Below, in pieces: positions 17,407 through 29,918 of a stretch of 64,000 nucleotides of DNA. Both the position numbers and the translations under genes were made by a program. This DNA comes from an uncultured Acetobacteraceae bacterium (lineage in GTDB: Bacteria > Pseudomonadota > Alphaproteobacteria > Acetobacterales > Acetobacteraceae), in assembly GCA_903877125.1 (NCBI GenBank), contig CAIRCM010000186.1, positions 43,024-107,023 of the forward strand, written 5' to 3'. The notes beneath the pieces are model-generated. The model was given only the letters and a program-made list of their open reading frames with translations, did not search any database and was not told the DNA's origin. The stretch's first letter is position 1. Each line of letters starts with the position of its first letter.

Positions 17407-18597
17407 CTACCCGGCAAACCGACGCATGACCCCGAGCGCCTGATCGATATCGGCGATGAGATCGTCCACATCCTCCAGCCCGATATGAATGCGTACCAAC
17501 GGTCCGGCGAACTGGCCGGTGCCGGCGGTGCGGGTGATGTTGCCCGTGGTCGGCACGGCCAGGCTCTCGAACCCGCCCCAGGATGCGCCGATGCCGAAGA
17601 GTTCCAGCGCCTCCACAAAGGCGTGGGTCGATTCCGGCGAGAAGGACGGTTTGAACTCCACCCCGAACAGGCTGCATGCGCCGGTGAAATCGCGCTTCCA
17701 GATTTCGTGGCCCGGTGCGCCGGGCAGGCCGGGGTGGAGCACCTGCGCGACCTCCGGCCGCTTGCGCAGCCAGTGCGCGATCTGCATCGCGGCTTCCATC
17801 TGCGCGGTCAGGCGCACGCCCATGGTGCGGATGCCCCGCAGCGTGAGCCAGCAATCGTCCGGGCTGCTGAGCTGACCCAACTGGCGCGCCCCTGTGTGCA
17901 GCGCCATCCAGTCGTCATCGTTGTTGACGGTGATCGACCCGATCAGCACGTCCGAGTGGCCGGCGAGATACTTCGTCGCCGCTTGGATCGAGACATCGAC
18001 GCCGTGCTTGAACGGCTGGAAGTGGTGGATGCCCCAGGTGTTGTCCATCAGCACCTTCGCCCCGCCGGCATGCGCGGCGGCGGCGATGGCGGGGACATCC
18101 TGCACCTCGAACGTGTGCGACCCCGGGCTTTCGGTGTAGACGACGGCTGTGTTGGGCCGCATCAGCTTCGCCAGGCCTTCGCCGGTAATACAGGGGTCGT
18201 AATAGGTCGTTTCAACACCGAATTTCGTAAGCATGCCGGAAGCGAAATTACGGGCCGGTCCGTAGACGTGATCCGGCATCAGCAGGTGATCGCCGGTCTT
18301 GAGAAACACCAGCAGCGGCACAGTGACGGCCGCGAGGCCGGTGCCGACGATGTAGCAGCGGGTGCCGCCCTCGATGGCGGCAATGGTGTCTTCCAACGCC
18401 CAATGGGTTTCGGAGCCGCCGGTGCCGTAGGTCAGCACTTGCTCCCCGCGTTTGGCCTGCAGTTCCTTGCGCATCGCCACGGTCGGCGTCAACACGGTGG
18501 AACCGCGCAGGAGTGGCGGATTGACGAAGCCGTGCTCGTGCTTGGTCCGCCGGCCGAGATGGGACAGTTTGGTGCGGAACCCGTACTTGTCGTTCAT
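17407..18597 (-). CDS. metC: Cystathionine beta-lyase (PLP-dependent Cys/Met metabolism family)
   Basis: MNDKYGFRTKLSHLGRR...YTESPGSHTFEVQDV...SIQAATKYLAGHSDVLIGSI (PLP lysine). Confidence 0.9.
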   Translation of the reverse strand: MNDKYGFRTKLSHLGRRTKHEHGFVNPPLLRGSTVLTPTVAMRKELQAKRGEQVLTYGTGGSETHWALEDTIAAIEGGTRCYIVGTGLAAVTVPLLVFLKTGDHLLMPDHVYGPARNFASGMLTKFGVETTYYDPCITGEGLAKLMRPNTAVVYTESPGSHTFEVQDVPAIAAAAHAGGAKVLMDNTWGIHHFQPFKHGVDVSIQAATKYLAGHSDVLIGSITVNNDDDWMALHTGARQLGQLSSPDDCWLTLRGIRTMGVRLTAQMEAAMQIAHWLRKRPEVAQVLHPGLPGAPGHEIWKRDFTGACSLFGVEFKPSFSPESTHAFVEALELFGIGASWGGFESLAVPTTGNITRTAGTGQFAGPLVRIHIGLEDVDDLIADIDQALGVMRRFAG

Positions 18598-19466
18598 TGT
18601 CCGGTCTCCACGGCGGTATCGGCGCGGCCACCCCATTCGGTCCAGGAACCGTCATAGACCGCGCCTTCCGGCAGGCCGGCGAGGCGGAGCCCCATTGTCA
18701 GGATGCAGGCGGTCACACCCGAACCGCAACTGGTGACGAGGGGCTTCATTCCGTCGACACCGGCGGCGGCGAAGCGGGCCTTGACCGCGTCCACCGGCCG
18801 GAAAGTGCCGTCGGGGTTCAGCAAATCGGTGTAGGGCAGGCTGACCGCACCCGGCATGTGCCCGCTGCGCATGCCCGCGCGGGGTTCCGGGGTTTCACCC
18901 GTGAAACGTCCCGCCGCCCTCGCGTCCAGTACCAACTCGGCCTGACTTTCGACGTTCGCGATGATGTCCCCCACGCCACGCAGGTGGGTCGCTCGGAAAT
19001 CGGGGGCGAAAACGGCGGGTTCGGGGGCGTTGGGTTCGCCGGCTTCCACGGAACGTCCTTCGCGGGTCCATTTTGGGAGGCCGCCGTCGAGCACGGCGGC
19101 GTTGTCGTGCCCAAACAGGCCCATCAGCCACCAGCCCCTCGCGGCGGAGGCGAGGCCTTTTTGGTCGTAGAAGACGATGCGGGTGGCGTTGCCGACACCC
19201 ATCGCGCCCATCAGCTTGGCGAAGCGTCCGGCGGTCGGGACCATGTGGGGCAGGGAGGAATCCTGGTCCGCGACGACATCGATGTCGAAGTAGCGGGCGC
19301 CGGGGATATGGGCTTTGAGGAACTCGACCTTGCCGTTTTTGGTTTCGTTCGGCAGGTACATCGTCGCGTCGAACACGACCAGATCGGACTTGCCCAGCTC
19401 GCCTGCCAGCCATTCCGTGGTTACCAGCGGTCCCATTTCGTCCCCTCCAAGCGATTGTTCGGTCAC
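18594..19466 (-). CDS. sseA: 3-mercaptopyruvate sulfurtransferase (rhodanese tandem)
   Basis: HIPGARYFDID, RGWWLMGLFGHDNAAVLDGG, active-site TSCGSGVTACIL. Confidence 0.9.
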   Translation of the reverse strand: MTEQSLGGDEMGPLVTTEWLAGELGKSDLVVFDATMYLPNETKNGKVEFLKAHIPGARYFDIDVVADQDSSLPHMVPTAGRFAKLMGAMGVGNATRIVFYDQKGLASAARGWWLMGLFGHDNAAVLDGGLPKWTREGRSVEAGEPNAPEPAVFAPDFRATHLRGVGDIIANVESQAELVLDARAAGRFTGETPEPRAGMRSGHMPGAVSLPYTDLLNPDGTFRPVDAVKARFAAAGVDGMKPLVTSCGSGVTACILTMGLRLAGLPEGAVYDGSWTEWGGRADTAVETGQ

Positions 19467-20179
19467 GCCGCGACCGGCGCGATGATGATCCGCCGGTTCT
19501 GTTTACCCTTGTTCTCGATCTTCACCACGCTCATACGCCCGATTTCGCCGGTGCGGGAGACGTGGGTACCGCCGCAGGGCTGCAAATCCACCAGCGCGGC
19601 GTCGCCGATCCGCATCAGCCGCAACCGGCCCATGCCGCGCGGGGGGCTGACGGACATGGTGCGAACCAGGCCGGGATCGGAATCCAGCACGGCCTCATCC
19701 ACCCATTCGATGTTGACCGGCAGGTCGGCGTCGATCAGCGCGTTCAGCCCGGCCTCGATTTCTTCCTTCGGCGGCGGGTGCGGCAGATCGAAATCGAGGC
19801 GGGAACGGTCGGCGCCGACGGACCCGCCGGTGACCGCGGCGCCCTTGATCAGGCTGCACAGCAGATGCATCGCCGTGTGCATCCGCATCAGCTTGTGACG
19901 GCGGTCCCAGTCGATCGCGGCTGTTACCGTCGTGCCGGGTGGCGGCAGCGCGGCGCCTGGGGCGGGGATGTGCAGGATCGTCTCGCCCTCGCCCTTGATC
20001 GTGTCGGCGATGGGGGTTTCGCCACCGTCCCAGCGCAGCATGCCGGTGTCGCCGGGCTGGCCGCCGGAGCGTGCGTAGAAGACCGTGCGGTCCAGCACGA
20101 TGCCGGTTTCCGCGCTCGCCAGAACGGTCGCTTCGGTGCTGCGCAGGGTCGGCTGGTCGAGAAACAGGCGTTCGGTCAT
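19463..20179 (-). CDS. Alanyl-tRNA editing protein (AlaX-like)
   Basis: FYARSGGQPGDTG, HTAMHLL, QPCGGTHVSRTGEIG metal/editing motifs. Confidence 0.9.
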   Translation of the reverse strand: MTERLFLDQPTLRSTEATVLASAETGIVLDRTVFYARSGGQPGDTGMLRWDGGETPIADTIKGEGETILHIPAPGAALPPPGTTVTAAIDWDRRHKLMRMHTAMHLLCSLIKGAAVTGGSVGADRSRLDFDLPHPPPKEEIEAGLNALIDADLPVNIEWVDEAVLDSDPGLVRTMSVSPPRGMGRLRLMRIGDAALVDLQPCGGTHVSRTGEIGRMSVVKIENKGKQNRRIIIAPVAA

Positions 20180-20221
20180 GGGGCGTTCCTTTGGCGCGTC
20201 GCCGGAAATGTGGTTCAGCCG

Positions 20222-20872
20222 CTATCGCGATGTCCGCCAACGCGCACGCAGTCCATCGCGTCGGGCGGCGAGCCACATCAGGCCGATGGCGGTGATCGAA
20301 TTGGTGAATGTGCCGGTGAGCGTGGCCTCGATGGCTTCGTCCGCGGGCCATACGCGCACGCGGATGTCTTCCTCTTCCGACGCTTCGCCGGCGTGCCAGG
20401 CGATGCCGTCGGGGCCGGTTTCGGGGGCCTGCACGCGGCCGATATAGAGTTCGCAGAATTCGTCCGCGCCGCCGGCGGTCAGCATGTAGCCGCCGATCCG
20501 CTCCAGCCGGTCGGCCGTCATGGCCATTTCCTCGTGGAGTTCGCGGTGCATGGCTTCTTCGGGGTTTTCGCCGTCTTCCAGAAGGCCGGCGGGCAGTTCG
20601 ACCAGGACCGGGTGGATACCGGCGACGAAGGCGGGGAATCGGAACTGTTCGATCAGCACGACGGCGTCGGCGACGGGGTCGTAGGGGACCATGGCAACCG
20701 CCTTGCCGCGCCGCCAGGTCTCCCAGGTGCGCAGGCCCGACATCGCGCCGTCGAAGCGGCGGTTGCGGAACTTGAAGACGTCGAGCGGGAAGCGGCCGGA
20801 CCAGACGCGCTGTTCTGACTCGATCTGGACGTCGGGGGAGGTTGGGATTGGGGCGGCGGAGCGGGGGCGCAT
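20222..20872 (-). CDS. NUDIX hydrolase (ADP-ribose pyrophosphatase-like)
   Basis: PAGLLEDGENPEEAMHRELHEEM Nudix box. Confidence 0.85.
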   Translation of the reverse strand: MRPRSAAPIPTSPDVQIESEQRVWSGRFPLDVFKFRNRRFDGAMSGLRTWETWRRGKAVAMVPYDPVADAVVLIEQFRFPAFVAGIHPVLVELPAGLLEDGENPEEAMHRELHEEMAMTADRLERIGGYMLTAGGADEFCELYIGRVQAPETGPDGIAWHAGEASEEEDIRVRVWPADEAIEATLTGTFTNSITAIGLMWLAARRDGLRARWRTSR

Positions 20873-21032
20873 GGACCGAGTGTATCACCAAACGGTGGCG
20901 ATCGTCAGGCCGTGCCGAAGCACGGCGGCGTTGGGCGGGCTGGTTTGCCGATGGCGCTTTTCCCGGCACCGTAGCGGCACACCGCTCCGCCGCGCCACGA
21001 CATGCCTGGTATCGGCCCGAAAGCCGTCCCGT

Positions 21033-21215
21033 CTACTTGCCGCGCTTCTCCAAGGCCTCCGCCGTTACCTCGGCCGAAATCCGACCCAGCATGTCTTCCA
21101 ACCCGGGCCCCGACGTCGTGTTGAGGTCCGCCGCTGCCCGCCGCAAAGCCTCGCGCCGCAGCAGACGGGCGGTTTCCGCGTTGAAGGCCCGTTCGGCCGC
21201 ATCCTGTTCCGACAT
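21033..21215 (-). CDS. Small hypothetical protein (60 aa) downstream of groEL
   Basis: MSEQDAAERAFNAETARLLRREALRRAAADLNTTSGPGLEDMLGRISAEVTAEALEKRGK. Confidence 0.5.
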   Translation of the reverse strand: MSEQDAAERAFNAETARLLRREALRRAAADLNTTSGPGLEDMLGRISAEVTAEALEKRGK

Positions 21216-21274
21216 GATAACTCCTCCGGCGCTCGGGAGGCCGCGACGCCGCGGCCTCCCAACCCGAAACCGCG

Positions 21275-22930
<1,656 letters not shown>

Positions 22931-22992
22931 TTAACGAATGAACGATCCCGCCGTCGTGGCCGATGGGCCACCGACCGGGCGGAATAAAATTC

Positions 22993-23304
22993 TCAGTTCT
23001 TTTTCTTGGCCGGCGTGGCACCGATAATGCCGATGACGTCAGATTCTTTCATGATAAGAAGCTCCTCGCCATCCAGTTTTACTTCGGTCCCCGACCATTT
23101 TCCGAACAGAACGCGGTCACCCGCCTTCACCTCCAGCGCGACGATCTGGCCTTGCTCGTTCCGGGCACCCGGACCGGCGGCGATCACCTCGCCCTCCATC
23201 GGCTTTTCCTGCGCGGTATCCGGAATGATGATCCCGCCGGAACTCTTTTCTTCGGCGCGTACGCGGCGAATCACCACCCGGTCGTGCAGGGGTCGAAACT
23301 TCAT
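22993..23304 (-). CDS. groES: 10 kDa co-chaperonin GroES
   Basis: [46 protein letters not shown]. Confidence 0.95.
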   Translation of the reverse strand: MKFRPLHDRVVIRRVRAEEKSSGGIIIPDTAQEKPMEGEVIAAGPGARNEQGQIVALEVKAGDRVLFGKWSGTEVKLDGEELLIMKESDVIGIIGATPAKKKN

Positions 23305-23393
23305 TGGATTGTGCTCCTGAAAGCGCGCGCAGTCGGGCGATCGCGGCCGGCTGTCCGGCTCCGCGGCGGCGAAGGATGTCGCCATGGGCGCAG

Positions 23394-23420
23394 TTAGCAC
23401 TCATTGGGTCAGAGTGCTAA
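23394..23420. promoter_or_regulatory. CIRCE element (HrcA-binding operator)
   Basis: TTAGCACTC-attgggtca-GAGTGCTAA, perfect 9-9-9 match to CIRCE consensus, upstream of groES. Confidence 0.95.
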
Positions 23421-23448
23421 TAATTTCTCCGCCCCGATGAAACCGTCA

Positions 23449-24357
23449 TTACTCCCGCACAGCCCGATCATACGGATACAACGGTCCCCGGCATCGCGGC
23501 GGCAAAATCGCCACCGCCGCCAGAACCGCCACCCGACGCAGCGTGGGCGCCCGCATCAGCGAGCCCCACAGCCAGCGCAGGCCATCCCGGTACCGCCGGT
23601 GCCGGATCAATTCCCGCCCGATCGTCCATTGGACTTCCGCATCCGCCCGCCGTCTTAACGACCGTCGCTGCCCCACCGTGAACACGGCCGCCAACGCGGG
23701 GTTGTCATGAATCGCCGCCAGACAGGGGCCGTACGAGGCCGGATACGTCGCCATGCGCAGATACGCGCCCGAGGACCGCTCCCGCACATGCAGCACCGGC
23801 CGCCGGCCCTCCGCCGCGACGAACAACGCCGGCGGCAGCGCGAGCCGCACCCAGAAGGCCCAATCTTCCCCATACCGCAGATCGTCCCGGAACAGCCGAA
23901 CCGCCCCGCGCCGGATCAGCACATGCCCGCCGTTGACGAACAGGTTGCGCACCATCAGGCGCGCCAACAAATCCCCCGACACCGCCGGGTACACCCGGCC
24001 ACCCCGTTCGTATGCCCCCACCGCCGCAACCGCACCCGGCGACGCGTCCAGCGCCTGCGCCAAGGCCTCCAACGCGAACGACGCCAGGCAGTCGTCACCA
24101 TCGAGGAACAGCACCGCGTCGCAATTCAGCGCCGCCACGCCACGATTGCGCGCCGCCGACACCCCCGCATTGGCCTGCGCGATCAACCGCACCCGAGGGT
24201 CCCCGAACCCGCGTACCACGTCCGCCGTGGCGTCGGCGGATCCGTCATCCACCACCACCATCGTCCAATCCCGGAAGGTCTGCGCCAACACCGAACGAAT
24301 GGTGTCGCCGATATACGCGGCGACATTGAACGCGGGGGTCACGATCCCGATCAGCAC
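23449..24357 (-). CDS. Glycosyltransferase family 2
   Basis: IVTPAFNVAAYIGDTIRSVLAQTFRDWTMVVVDDGSADAT...ARNRGVAAL...FLDGDD. Confidence 0.85.
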   Translation of the reverse strand: MLIGIVTPAFNVAAYIGDTIRSVLAQTFRDWTMVVVDDGSADATADVVRGFGDPRVRLIAQANAGVSAARNRGVAALNCDAVLFLDGDDCLASFALEALAQALDASPGAVAAVGAYERGGRVYPAVSGDLLARLMVRNLFVNGGHVLIRRGAVRLFRDDLRYGEDWAFWVRLALPPALFVAAEGRRPVLHVRERSSGAYLRMATYPASYGPCLAAIHDNPALAAVFTVGQRRSLRRRADAEVQWTIGRELIRHRRYRDGLRWLWGSLMRAPTLRRVAVLAAVAILPPRCRGPLYPYDRAVRE

Positions 24358-24432
24358 GATCCCTCACCATCGAAAAAAAGGGGCGGAGCACAGGCTCCAC
24401 CCCCTCTTTACGACGGAAAGGTTAACGAAACG

Positions 24433-24762
24433 TTAAGCCTTGACGGGAACGCCGCTCTCTTTCAACAAAGATTCCAGTTCGCCCGACTGGAACATCTCGG
24501 TGACGATGTCGCAGCCGCCGACGAATTCGCCTTTGACATACAACTGCGGAATGGTCGGCCACTGCGAGAAGCTCTTGATCCCATCGCGCAGTTCGTCGTC
24601 TTCAAGCACGTTCGCCGATTTGAACGGCACACCCATGTGGGTGAGGATCTGGATCACCCGCGCGGAAAACCCGCATTGCGGAAAGATCGGCGTGCCCTTC
24701 ATGTAAAGGAATACGTCATTTGTGTCGATATCGCTCTGAATACGCGCGTCGATTGCGGCCAT
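24433..24762 (-). CDS. grxD: Monothiol glutaredoxin (Grx4/GrxD family)
   Basis: [23 protein letters not shown] (CGFS), [20 protein letters not shown]. Confidence 0.94.
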   Translation of the reverse strand: MAAIDARIQSDIDTNDVFLYMKGTPIFPQCGFSARVIQILTHMGVPFKSANVLEDDELRDGIKSFSQWPTIPQLYVKGEFVGGCDIVTEMFQSGELESLLKESGVPVKA

Positions 24763-24778
24763 GTTGGGAACTCCTCGG

Positions 24779-25012
24779 TTATTCTGGGGCAGATGTTTGC
24801 AGGGCCAGGGCGTGCAGCTCGCCCCCCATGCGGCCGCGCAGCGCGGCATAGACGATTTGATGCTGCTTGACCCGCGACAGGCCCTTGAACGCCGAGGATA
24901 CGACCCGTGCGCCCCAATGATCGTTATCCCCCGCGAGGTCCTGCATCGTGACCTCCGCGTCGGGAAGGGCGGATTTGATCAGCGCCTCGATTTCGCTCGC
25001 TTGCATCGCCAT
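24779..25012 (-). CDS. BolA family protein
   Basis: [58 protein letters not shown]; adjacent to monothiol Grx. Confidence 0.9.
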   Translation of the reverse strand: MAMQASEIEALIKSALPDAEVTMQDLAGDNDHWGARVVSSAFKGLSRVKQHQIVYAALRGRMGGELHALALQTSAPE

Positions 25013-25017
25013 CCGGG

Positions 25018-27216
25018 TTAGCTCCTGTTGCTGTCCATCCATTCCGGGAAAAACGCGGCGTTCGCGGTGCGGAGGGACTCGATCGATATTGTACCGCCAT
25101 CCGGCAGTGTCAAATCCCCCCCGCCGGACGTCGCGATCCGCATCGCCGGCACGCCCGCGGCCTCCGCCGCGCGAATAAAGCTGGCGCTGTCGGGCACCGC
25201 GACCAGATACCGGCCCTGATCCTCCCCGAACCAGAACGCATGACCGGGAATTTCCCGCGGATGGGAGTACACCCGGGCGCCCACGCCATTGACCATGGTC
25301 ATTTCCGCCAGCGCGACCAGCACACCGCCATCGGACACGTCGTGGCAGGCCCGAACCTCGCCGCTGAGGATGCGCGCGCGCACAAAATCCCCATTCGTCC
25401 GCTCGACCGTCAGATCGACCGGCGGCGGCGCCCCTTCCTCGCTGCCGTTGATTTCCCGCAGCCAGAGCGACTGGCCCAGCCAGCCCTTGGTTTGCCCGAC
25501 CAGCACCACATCCAGCCACGGTGTCAGCCCGATGCCCACCGCCTTCGACGCGTCTTCCAGCACGCCCAGTCCGCCGATCGCCGGCGTCGGCAAAATGCCC
25601 TTGCCCTCGGTTTCGTTGTAAAGACTGACGTTGCCGGACACGACAGGGAAATCAAGCGCCTCGCACGCCGCTGTCATGCCCCGGATCGCCGCGGCGAACT
25701 GCCCCATGATTTCCGGCTTTTCCGGATTGCCGAAATTCATGTTGTCGGTGATCGCCAGGGGCCGAGCGCCCACCGCCGTCAGATTGCGCCACGCTTCCGC
25801 GACCGCCTGCTTGCCGCCCTCTTCGGGGTCGGCGAGGCAATACCGCGGCGTGCAATCCGTTGTCAGCGCCAGCCCGCGCTTCAGCCCCTCCAGTTTGACC
25901 ACAGCTGCGTCCGCCGCGCCTGGGCGCTTCACCGTCTGCCCGCCGACCGTGCTGTCGTACTGATCCCAAACCCATGCCCGCGAGCAAAGATCGGGGCACG
26001 CGATCAGCTTCTTCAACGCCGCCGTCAGCCCCAACCGGTCCTCGATCCGCGCCGCATTCAGTAGCTCGCGCTTCGGCGTCTCCACCGTCGGCCTGGTATA
26101 AAGCGGCGCCTGATCGTTCAGCGGTCCCAGCGGGATGTCGGCCTTGATCGCCCCCTGGTGCTTCACCACGATCCGCCCGGTGTCGGTGATCGTGCCGATG
26201 ACCGAGAAATCCAGGTCCCACTTCTCGAAAATCGCCCGAGCCATGTCCTGCCGATCGGGGCGCAGGACCATGAGCATGCGCTCCTGGCTCTCCGACAGCA
26301 TGAACTCGTAGGCGGTCATGCCCGTCTCGCGCGCCGGCACGTGATCGAGGTCCAACTCGATCCCCACGCCGCCTTTGCCGGCCATTTCCACGCTGCTGCT
26401 GGTCAGCCCGGCCGCGCCCATGTCCTGGATCGCGACGATCGCGTCGGTCGCCATCAGCTCCAGACACGCCTCGATGAGCAGCTTCTCGGTGAAGGGATCG
26501 CCGACCTGCACCGTCGGGCGCTTCTCCTCGGAATTCGCGTCGAATTCGGCCGAGGCCATCGTCGCCCCGTGAATCCCGTCCCGCCCGGTCTTCGACCCAA
26601 CGTAAATGACCGGATTGCCGATCCCCGCTGCCGCGCTGAGGAAAATCTTGTCCACCGCCGCGATGCCGACCGTCATCGCATTCACCAGCGGGTTGCCGTT
26701 GTAGGCCGGGTGAAAATTGATCTCCCCACCCACCGTCGGCACGCCCACACAGTTGCCGTAACCGCCGATGCCGCGCACCACGCCATCCACGACGTGCCTG
26801 GTCCGCGGGTTGCTGGGGCTGCCGAACCGCAGCGCGTTCAAATTCGCGATCGGCCGAGCGCCCATCGTGAACACATCCCGCAATATCCCGCCCACACCGG
26901 TCGCCGCCCCCTGATAAGGCTCGATGAAACTCGGGTGGTTATGCGACTCCATCTTGAAGATGGCCGCCAGACCGTCGCCGATCGCGACCACGCCCGCGTT
27001 TTCCCCCGGGCCGTGAATGACCCACGGCGCTTTCGTCGGCAGTTGCTTCAGCCAGACCCGCGACGATTTGTAGCTGCAATGCTCCGACCACATCACGCTG
27101 AAAACCCCAAGCTCCGTGAAGCTCGGCGTCCGGCCCATGATGTCCAGAACCCGCTGATATTCTTCGGCGTTCAGCCCGAATTCGCGGGCCAGCGCCTGGT
27201 TGACGTCACGTTCCAT
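25018..27216 (-). CDS. purL: Phosphoribosylformylglycinamidine synthase subunit PurL
   Basis: [48 protein letters not shown]. Confidence 0.95.
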   Translation of the reverse strand: MERDVNQALAREFGLNAEEYQRVLDIMGRTPSFTELGVFSVMWSEHCSYKSSRVWLKQLPTKAPWVIHGPGENAGVVAIGDGLAAIFKMESHNHPSFIEPYQGAATGVGGILRDVFTMGARPIANLNALRFGSPSNPRTRHVVDGVVRGIGGYGNCVGVPTVGGEINFHPAYNGNPLVNAMTVGIAAVDKIFLSAAAGIGNPVIYVGSKTGRDGIHGATMASAEFDANSEEKRPTVQVGDPFTEKLLIEACLELMATDAIVAIQDMGAAGLTSSSVEMAGKGGVGIELDLDHVPARETGMTAYEFMLSESQERMLMVLRPDRQDMARAIFEKWDLDFSVIGTITDTGRIVVKHQGAIKADIPLGPLNDQAPLYTRPTVETPKRELLNAARIEDRLGLTAALKKLIACPDLCSRAWVWDQYDSTVGGQTVKRPGAADAAVVKLEGLKRGLALTTDCTPRYCLADPEEGGKQAVAEAWRNLTAVGARPLAITDNMNFGNPEKPEIMGQFAAAIRGMTAACEALDFPVVSGNVSLYNETEGKGILPTPAIGGLGVLEDASKAVGIGLTPWLDVVLVGQTKGWLGQSLWLREINGSEEGAPPPVDLTVERTNGDFVRARILSGEVRACHDVSDGGVLVALAEMTMVNGVGARVYSHPREIPGHAFWFGEDQGRYLVAVPDSASFIRAAEAAGVPAMRIATSGGGDLTLPDGGTISIESLRTANAAFFPEWMDSNRS

Positions 27217-27875
27217 CAGGCAGCCGCCAATGCGTCAAAGAGTGGTTTGCCGTCCGCGCTACCCATCAGCGGGTCCACGAGGTCCTCGGGATGCGGCATC
27301 AGTCCGAGGATGCGCCGATTCTCGCTGAACACCCCGGCGATGTCGCGCGCGCTGCCGTTGCGGTTGCCATCGGCATAGCGGAACGCCACGAGCCCCTCGC
27401 CTTCCAGCCGGTCCAGCGTCCCATCGTCAGCGAAGTAATTCCCGTCCCCATGCGCCATCACCGCTCGGAAGGTCTGTCCCTTTTCATACTGCCGCGTGAA
27501 CACGGTGTCGGCCCGCTCCACCCGCAGCAGGCAGTCCATCGACAGAAACCGCAGCGAGGCATTGCGCAGTAACGCGCCGGGAAGCAGCCCGGCCTCGGTC
27601 AAAATTTGGAACCCGTTGCAAACGCCCAAGATATAGCCGCCTCTCGCCGCATGTGCGTGGATCGAGGCCATGACCGGCGACCGCGCCGCCATCGCGCCGC
27701 ACCGCAAATAGTCGCCGAAGGAGAAGCCGCCGGGAATGACCACGAGGTCGATCCCCGAGAGGTCGGTTTCCTTGTGCCAAATCATCCGCGGCTTTTCGCC
27801 GAACGACTGCTCGAGCGCGATCGCCATGTCGCGTTCGCGATTGATGCCGGGGAAGACGACGATTCCGGGTTTCAT
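27216..27875 (-). CDS. purQ: Phosphoribosylformylglycinamidine synthase subunit PurQ
   Basis: [21 protein letters not shown]...[19 protein letters not shown]...[11 protein letters not shown]. Confidence 0.95.
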   Translation of the reverse strand: MKPGIVVFPGINRERDMAIALEQSFGEKPRMIWHKETDLSGIDLVVIPGGFSFGDYLRCGAMAARSPVMASIHAHAARGGYILGVCNGFQILTEAGLLPGALLRNASLRFLSMDCLLRVERADTVFTRQYEKGQTFRAVMAHGDGNYFADDGTLDRLEGEGLVAFRYADGNRNGSARDIAGVFSENRRILGLMPHPEDLVDPLMGSADGKPLFDALAAA

Positions 27876-28059
27876 GAGATCCGATGCGGTTGTGCGTGGG
27901 GGTAGATAGCGGGGTTTGCCGGGGGCGACAATGAATTGCGCCAGCGCCCGATCGTCGCCCCCACACGGCGAAGGCGGTCTCAATGTCATACCGGGGCCCG
28001 CGCCCTTGTTTCAGTGCGGGCGATCCCGGCGTGTCGCACCCCGGGCGGGTTGGGCCGAA

Positions 28060-28302
28060 CTAGCCCCCGACGTCGACCCGGAAACTCTCGATCACCCCGT
28101 TCGCCAGCAGCCGGCGAGCCATTTCCTCGGCCTGTGCCCGCGCCTTTTCGGCGTCGCTCTCCGCCAGATCCAGCTCGATCACCTTCCCGGCGCGCACGTC
28201 GTTGACCCCGTCGAAGCCCAGCGTACCCAAGGCGTGCGCGATCGCCTTGCCCTGGGGGTCCAGGACGCCATTCTTCAACATCACGGTAACGGTGGCTTTC
28301 AT
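28060..28302 (-). CDS. purS: Phosphoribosylformylglycinamidine synthase subunit PurS
   Basis: MKATVTVMLKNGVLDPQGKAIAHALGTLGFDGVNDVRAGKVIELDL. Confidence 0.94.
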   Translation of the reverse strand: MKATVTVMLKNGVLDPQGKAIAHALGTLGFDGVNDVRAGKVIELDLAESDAEKARAQAEEMARRLLANGVIESFRVDVGG

Positions 28303-28349
28303 ACGGCAAGTCCTTGGGATTGGCGTTCGGCACATGCGGCCATAACAGG

Positions 28350-29114
28350 TTACTGCATCATCTCCGGACCCTTCAGGTCGCGCACCCCGGCCTCGGGCAG
28401 GATGCCCAGGCGACGAGCAACTTCCTGATACCCTTCCTCGACCTTGCCCAGGTCGCGGCGGAAACGGTCCTTATCCATCTTCTCGTTGGTCTTGCTGTCC
28501 CACAGACGGCAATTGTCCGGGCTGATCTCGTCGGCGAGGATGATCCGCATCTCGTCGTTTTCCCACAGCCGCCCGAATTCCAGCCGGAAATCGACCAGCG
28601 TGATCCCGACACCCAGCAGCAGTCCGCACAGGAAGTCATTGATCCGCAACGCGAGTGCGACCATGTCGTCCAGATCGGCGGTGCCGGCCCAGCCAAACGC
28701 GGTGATATGCTCCTCCGACACCAGCGGGTCGTTCAGCGCCTCATTCTTAAAGTAGTACTCGATGATCGACCGAGGCAGCCGAGTCCCCTCGGCAATGCCA
28801 AGGCGGGTCGAAAGGCTGCCGGCGGCGACATTGCGGATCACCATCACCAGGGGGATGATCTCCACCTCCCGGATCAGTTGCTCGCGCATGTTCAGCCGCC
28901 GCACGAAATGCGTGGGAATGCCGATCTCGCCCAAACGCGACATCAGATACTCGCTGATGCGGTTGTTCAGCACGCCTTTCCCGGTGATGACACCCTTCTT
29001 GGTGCCATTGGCCGAGCTCGTGTCATCCTTGAAATACTGCACGAGGGTGCCGGGTTCCGGCCCTTCGAACAGAATCTTGGCTTTGCCCTCATAGAGCTGG
29101 CGGCGGCGGGCCAT
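28350..29114 (-). CDS. purC: SAICAR synthetase
   Basis: [18 protein letters not shown]...[12 protein letters not shown]. Confidence 0.94.
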   Translation of the reverse strand: MARRRQLYEGKAKILFEGPEPGTLVQYFKDDTSSANGTKKGVITGKGVLNNRISEYLMSRLGEIGIPTHFVRRLNMREQLIREVEIIPLVMVIRNVAAGSLSTRLGIAEGTRLPRSIIEYYFKNEALNDPLVSEEHITAFGWAGTADLDDMVALALRINDFLCGLLLGVGITLVDFRLEFGRLWENDEMRIILADEISPDNCRLWDSKTNEKMDKDRFRRDLGKVEEGYQEVARRLGILPEAGVRDLKGPEMMQ

Positions 29115-29185
29115 CTTGGAATCCTTCCGTGGTCCCGCCCGGCGGAGGGCCGGGAGGAACAAGCGCGGGGTATAGCAGCGAAGCC

Positions 29186-29908
29186 CTAGGTACGAAAGGC
29201 GGAATGGAACACGGCCACGTGTGGGGCCCCGGCCGCGAACAACCACACCGGCGCCCCCCCGCTCGGCAGCGCCACGAGCGACGAGCACACCGTCCCAAAC
29301 CCAGCCCTTGGCTCGACGTTGATCTGCTCCCCCGCATCGCCCGACCGATCGGCGAGGATCGCGGTCCAGGCCGTCCAATCGCCCGGTTCCGGCGCCGCCG
29401 CGGCCTGAAACCGTGGCAAATGCTTGGCCACCCGCGGGCTTTCCAGGTCGTTCGGATCATGTGCGGTGACCATGTGCACGCCCGGTTCCAACGGAAATGC
29501 ATGCGGGTGACCTTGCCCGGCGCCGCGCAGGAACACCGCCCCGGTGGCATCCGCCAGCACCATGTTGAACCCGCGCCACTGCCCAGCATCCAACCGCGTC
29601 ATCGCCGCCGCCGCCGCGGCCGCGGTCTTATGTTCGAGCGCCATCAGCGGCAGTTCCCCCCGGCTGCGCTTGCCCGGCGCCGGCCCAAGGCTTCCCTGCC
29701 GGTTCAACACTGTCGCCACGACGCCCTGCCCGTTGATCCCCATCCAGGTGCCGCCGCCGGACCGATCGCGTCCCGCGATCACCCCGGGACGGTCCGGCCA
29801 CCATTCACCCGGCGGGTCCCAGGCGCGGTCCAGCCGCTCATCGCGATTGGCGGCAAGGACCAAGGGCCAGGCATGGCCGGGCCTGAAAAGGATCGTCACG
29901 GTGCACAT
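29186..29908 (-). CDS. NRDE family protein (TANGO2-like)
   Basis: [28 protein letters not shown]. Confidence 0.82.
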   Translation of the reverse strand: MCTVTILFRPGHAWPLVLAANRDERLDRAWDPPGEWWPDRPGVIAGRDRSGGGTWMGINGQGVVATVLNRQGSLGPAPGKRSRGELPLMALEHKTAAAAAAAMTRLDAGQWRGFNMVLADATGAVFLRGAGQGHPHAFPLEPGVHMVTAHDPNDLESPRVAKHLPRFQAAAAPEPGDWTAWTAILADRSGDAGEQINVEPRAGFGTVCSSLVALPSGGAPVWLFAAGAPHVAVFHSAFRT

Positions 29909-29918
29909 GCACCAGAGC

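Noticed and set aside
17308-18657. 449-aa plus-strand ORF opposite metC
   Set aside because: Shadow ORF; minus strand has intact PLP enzyme motifs
26158-27378. 406-aa plus-strand ORF opposite purL
   Set aside because: Shadow ORF of purL
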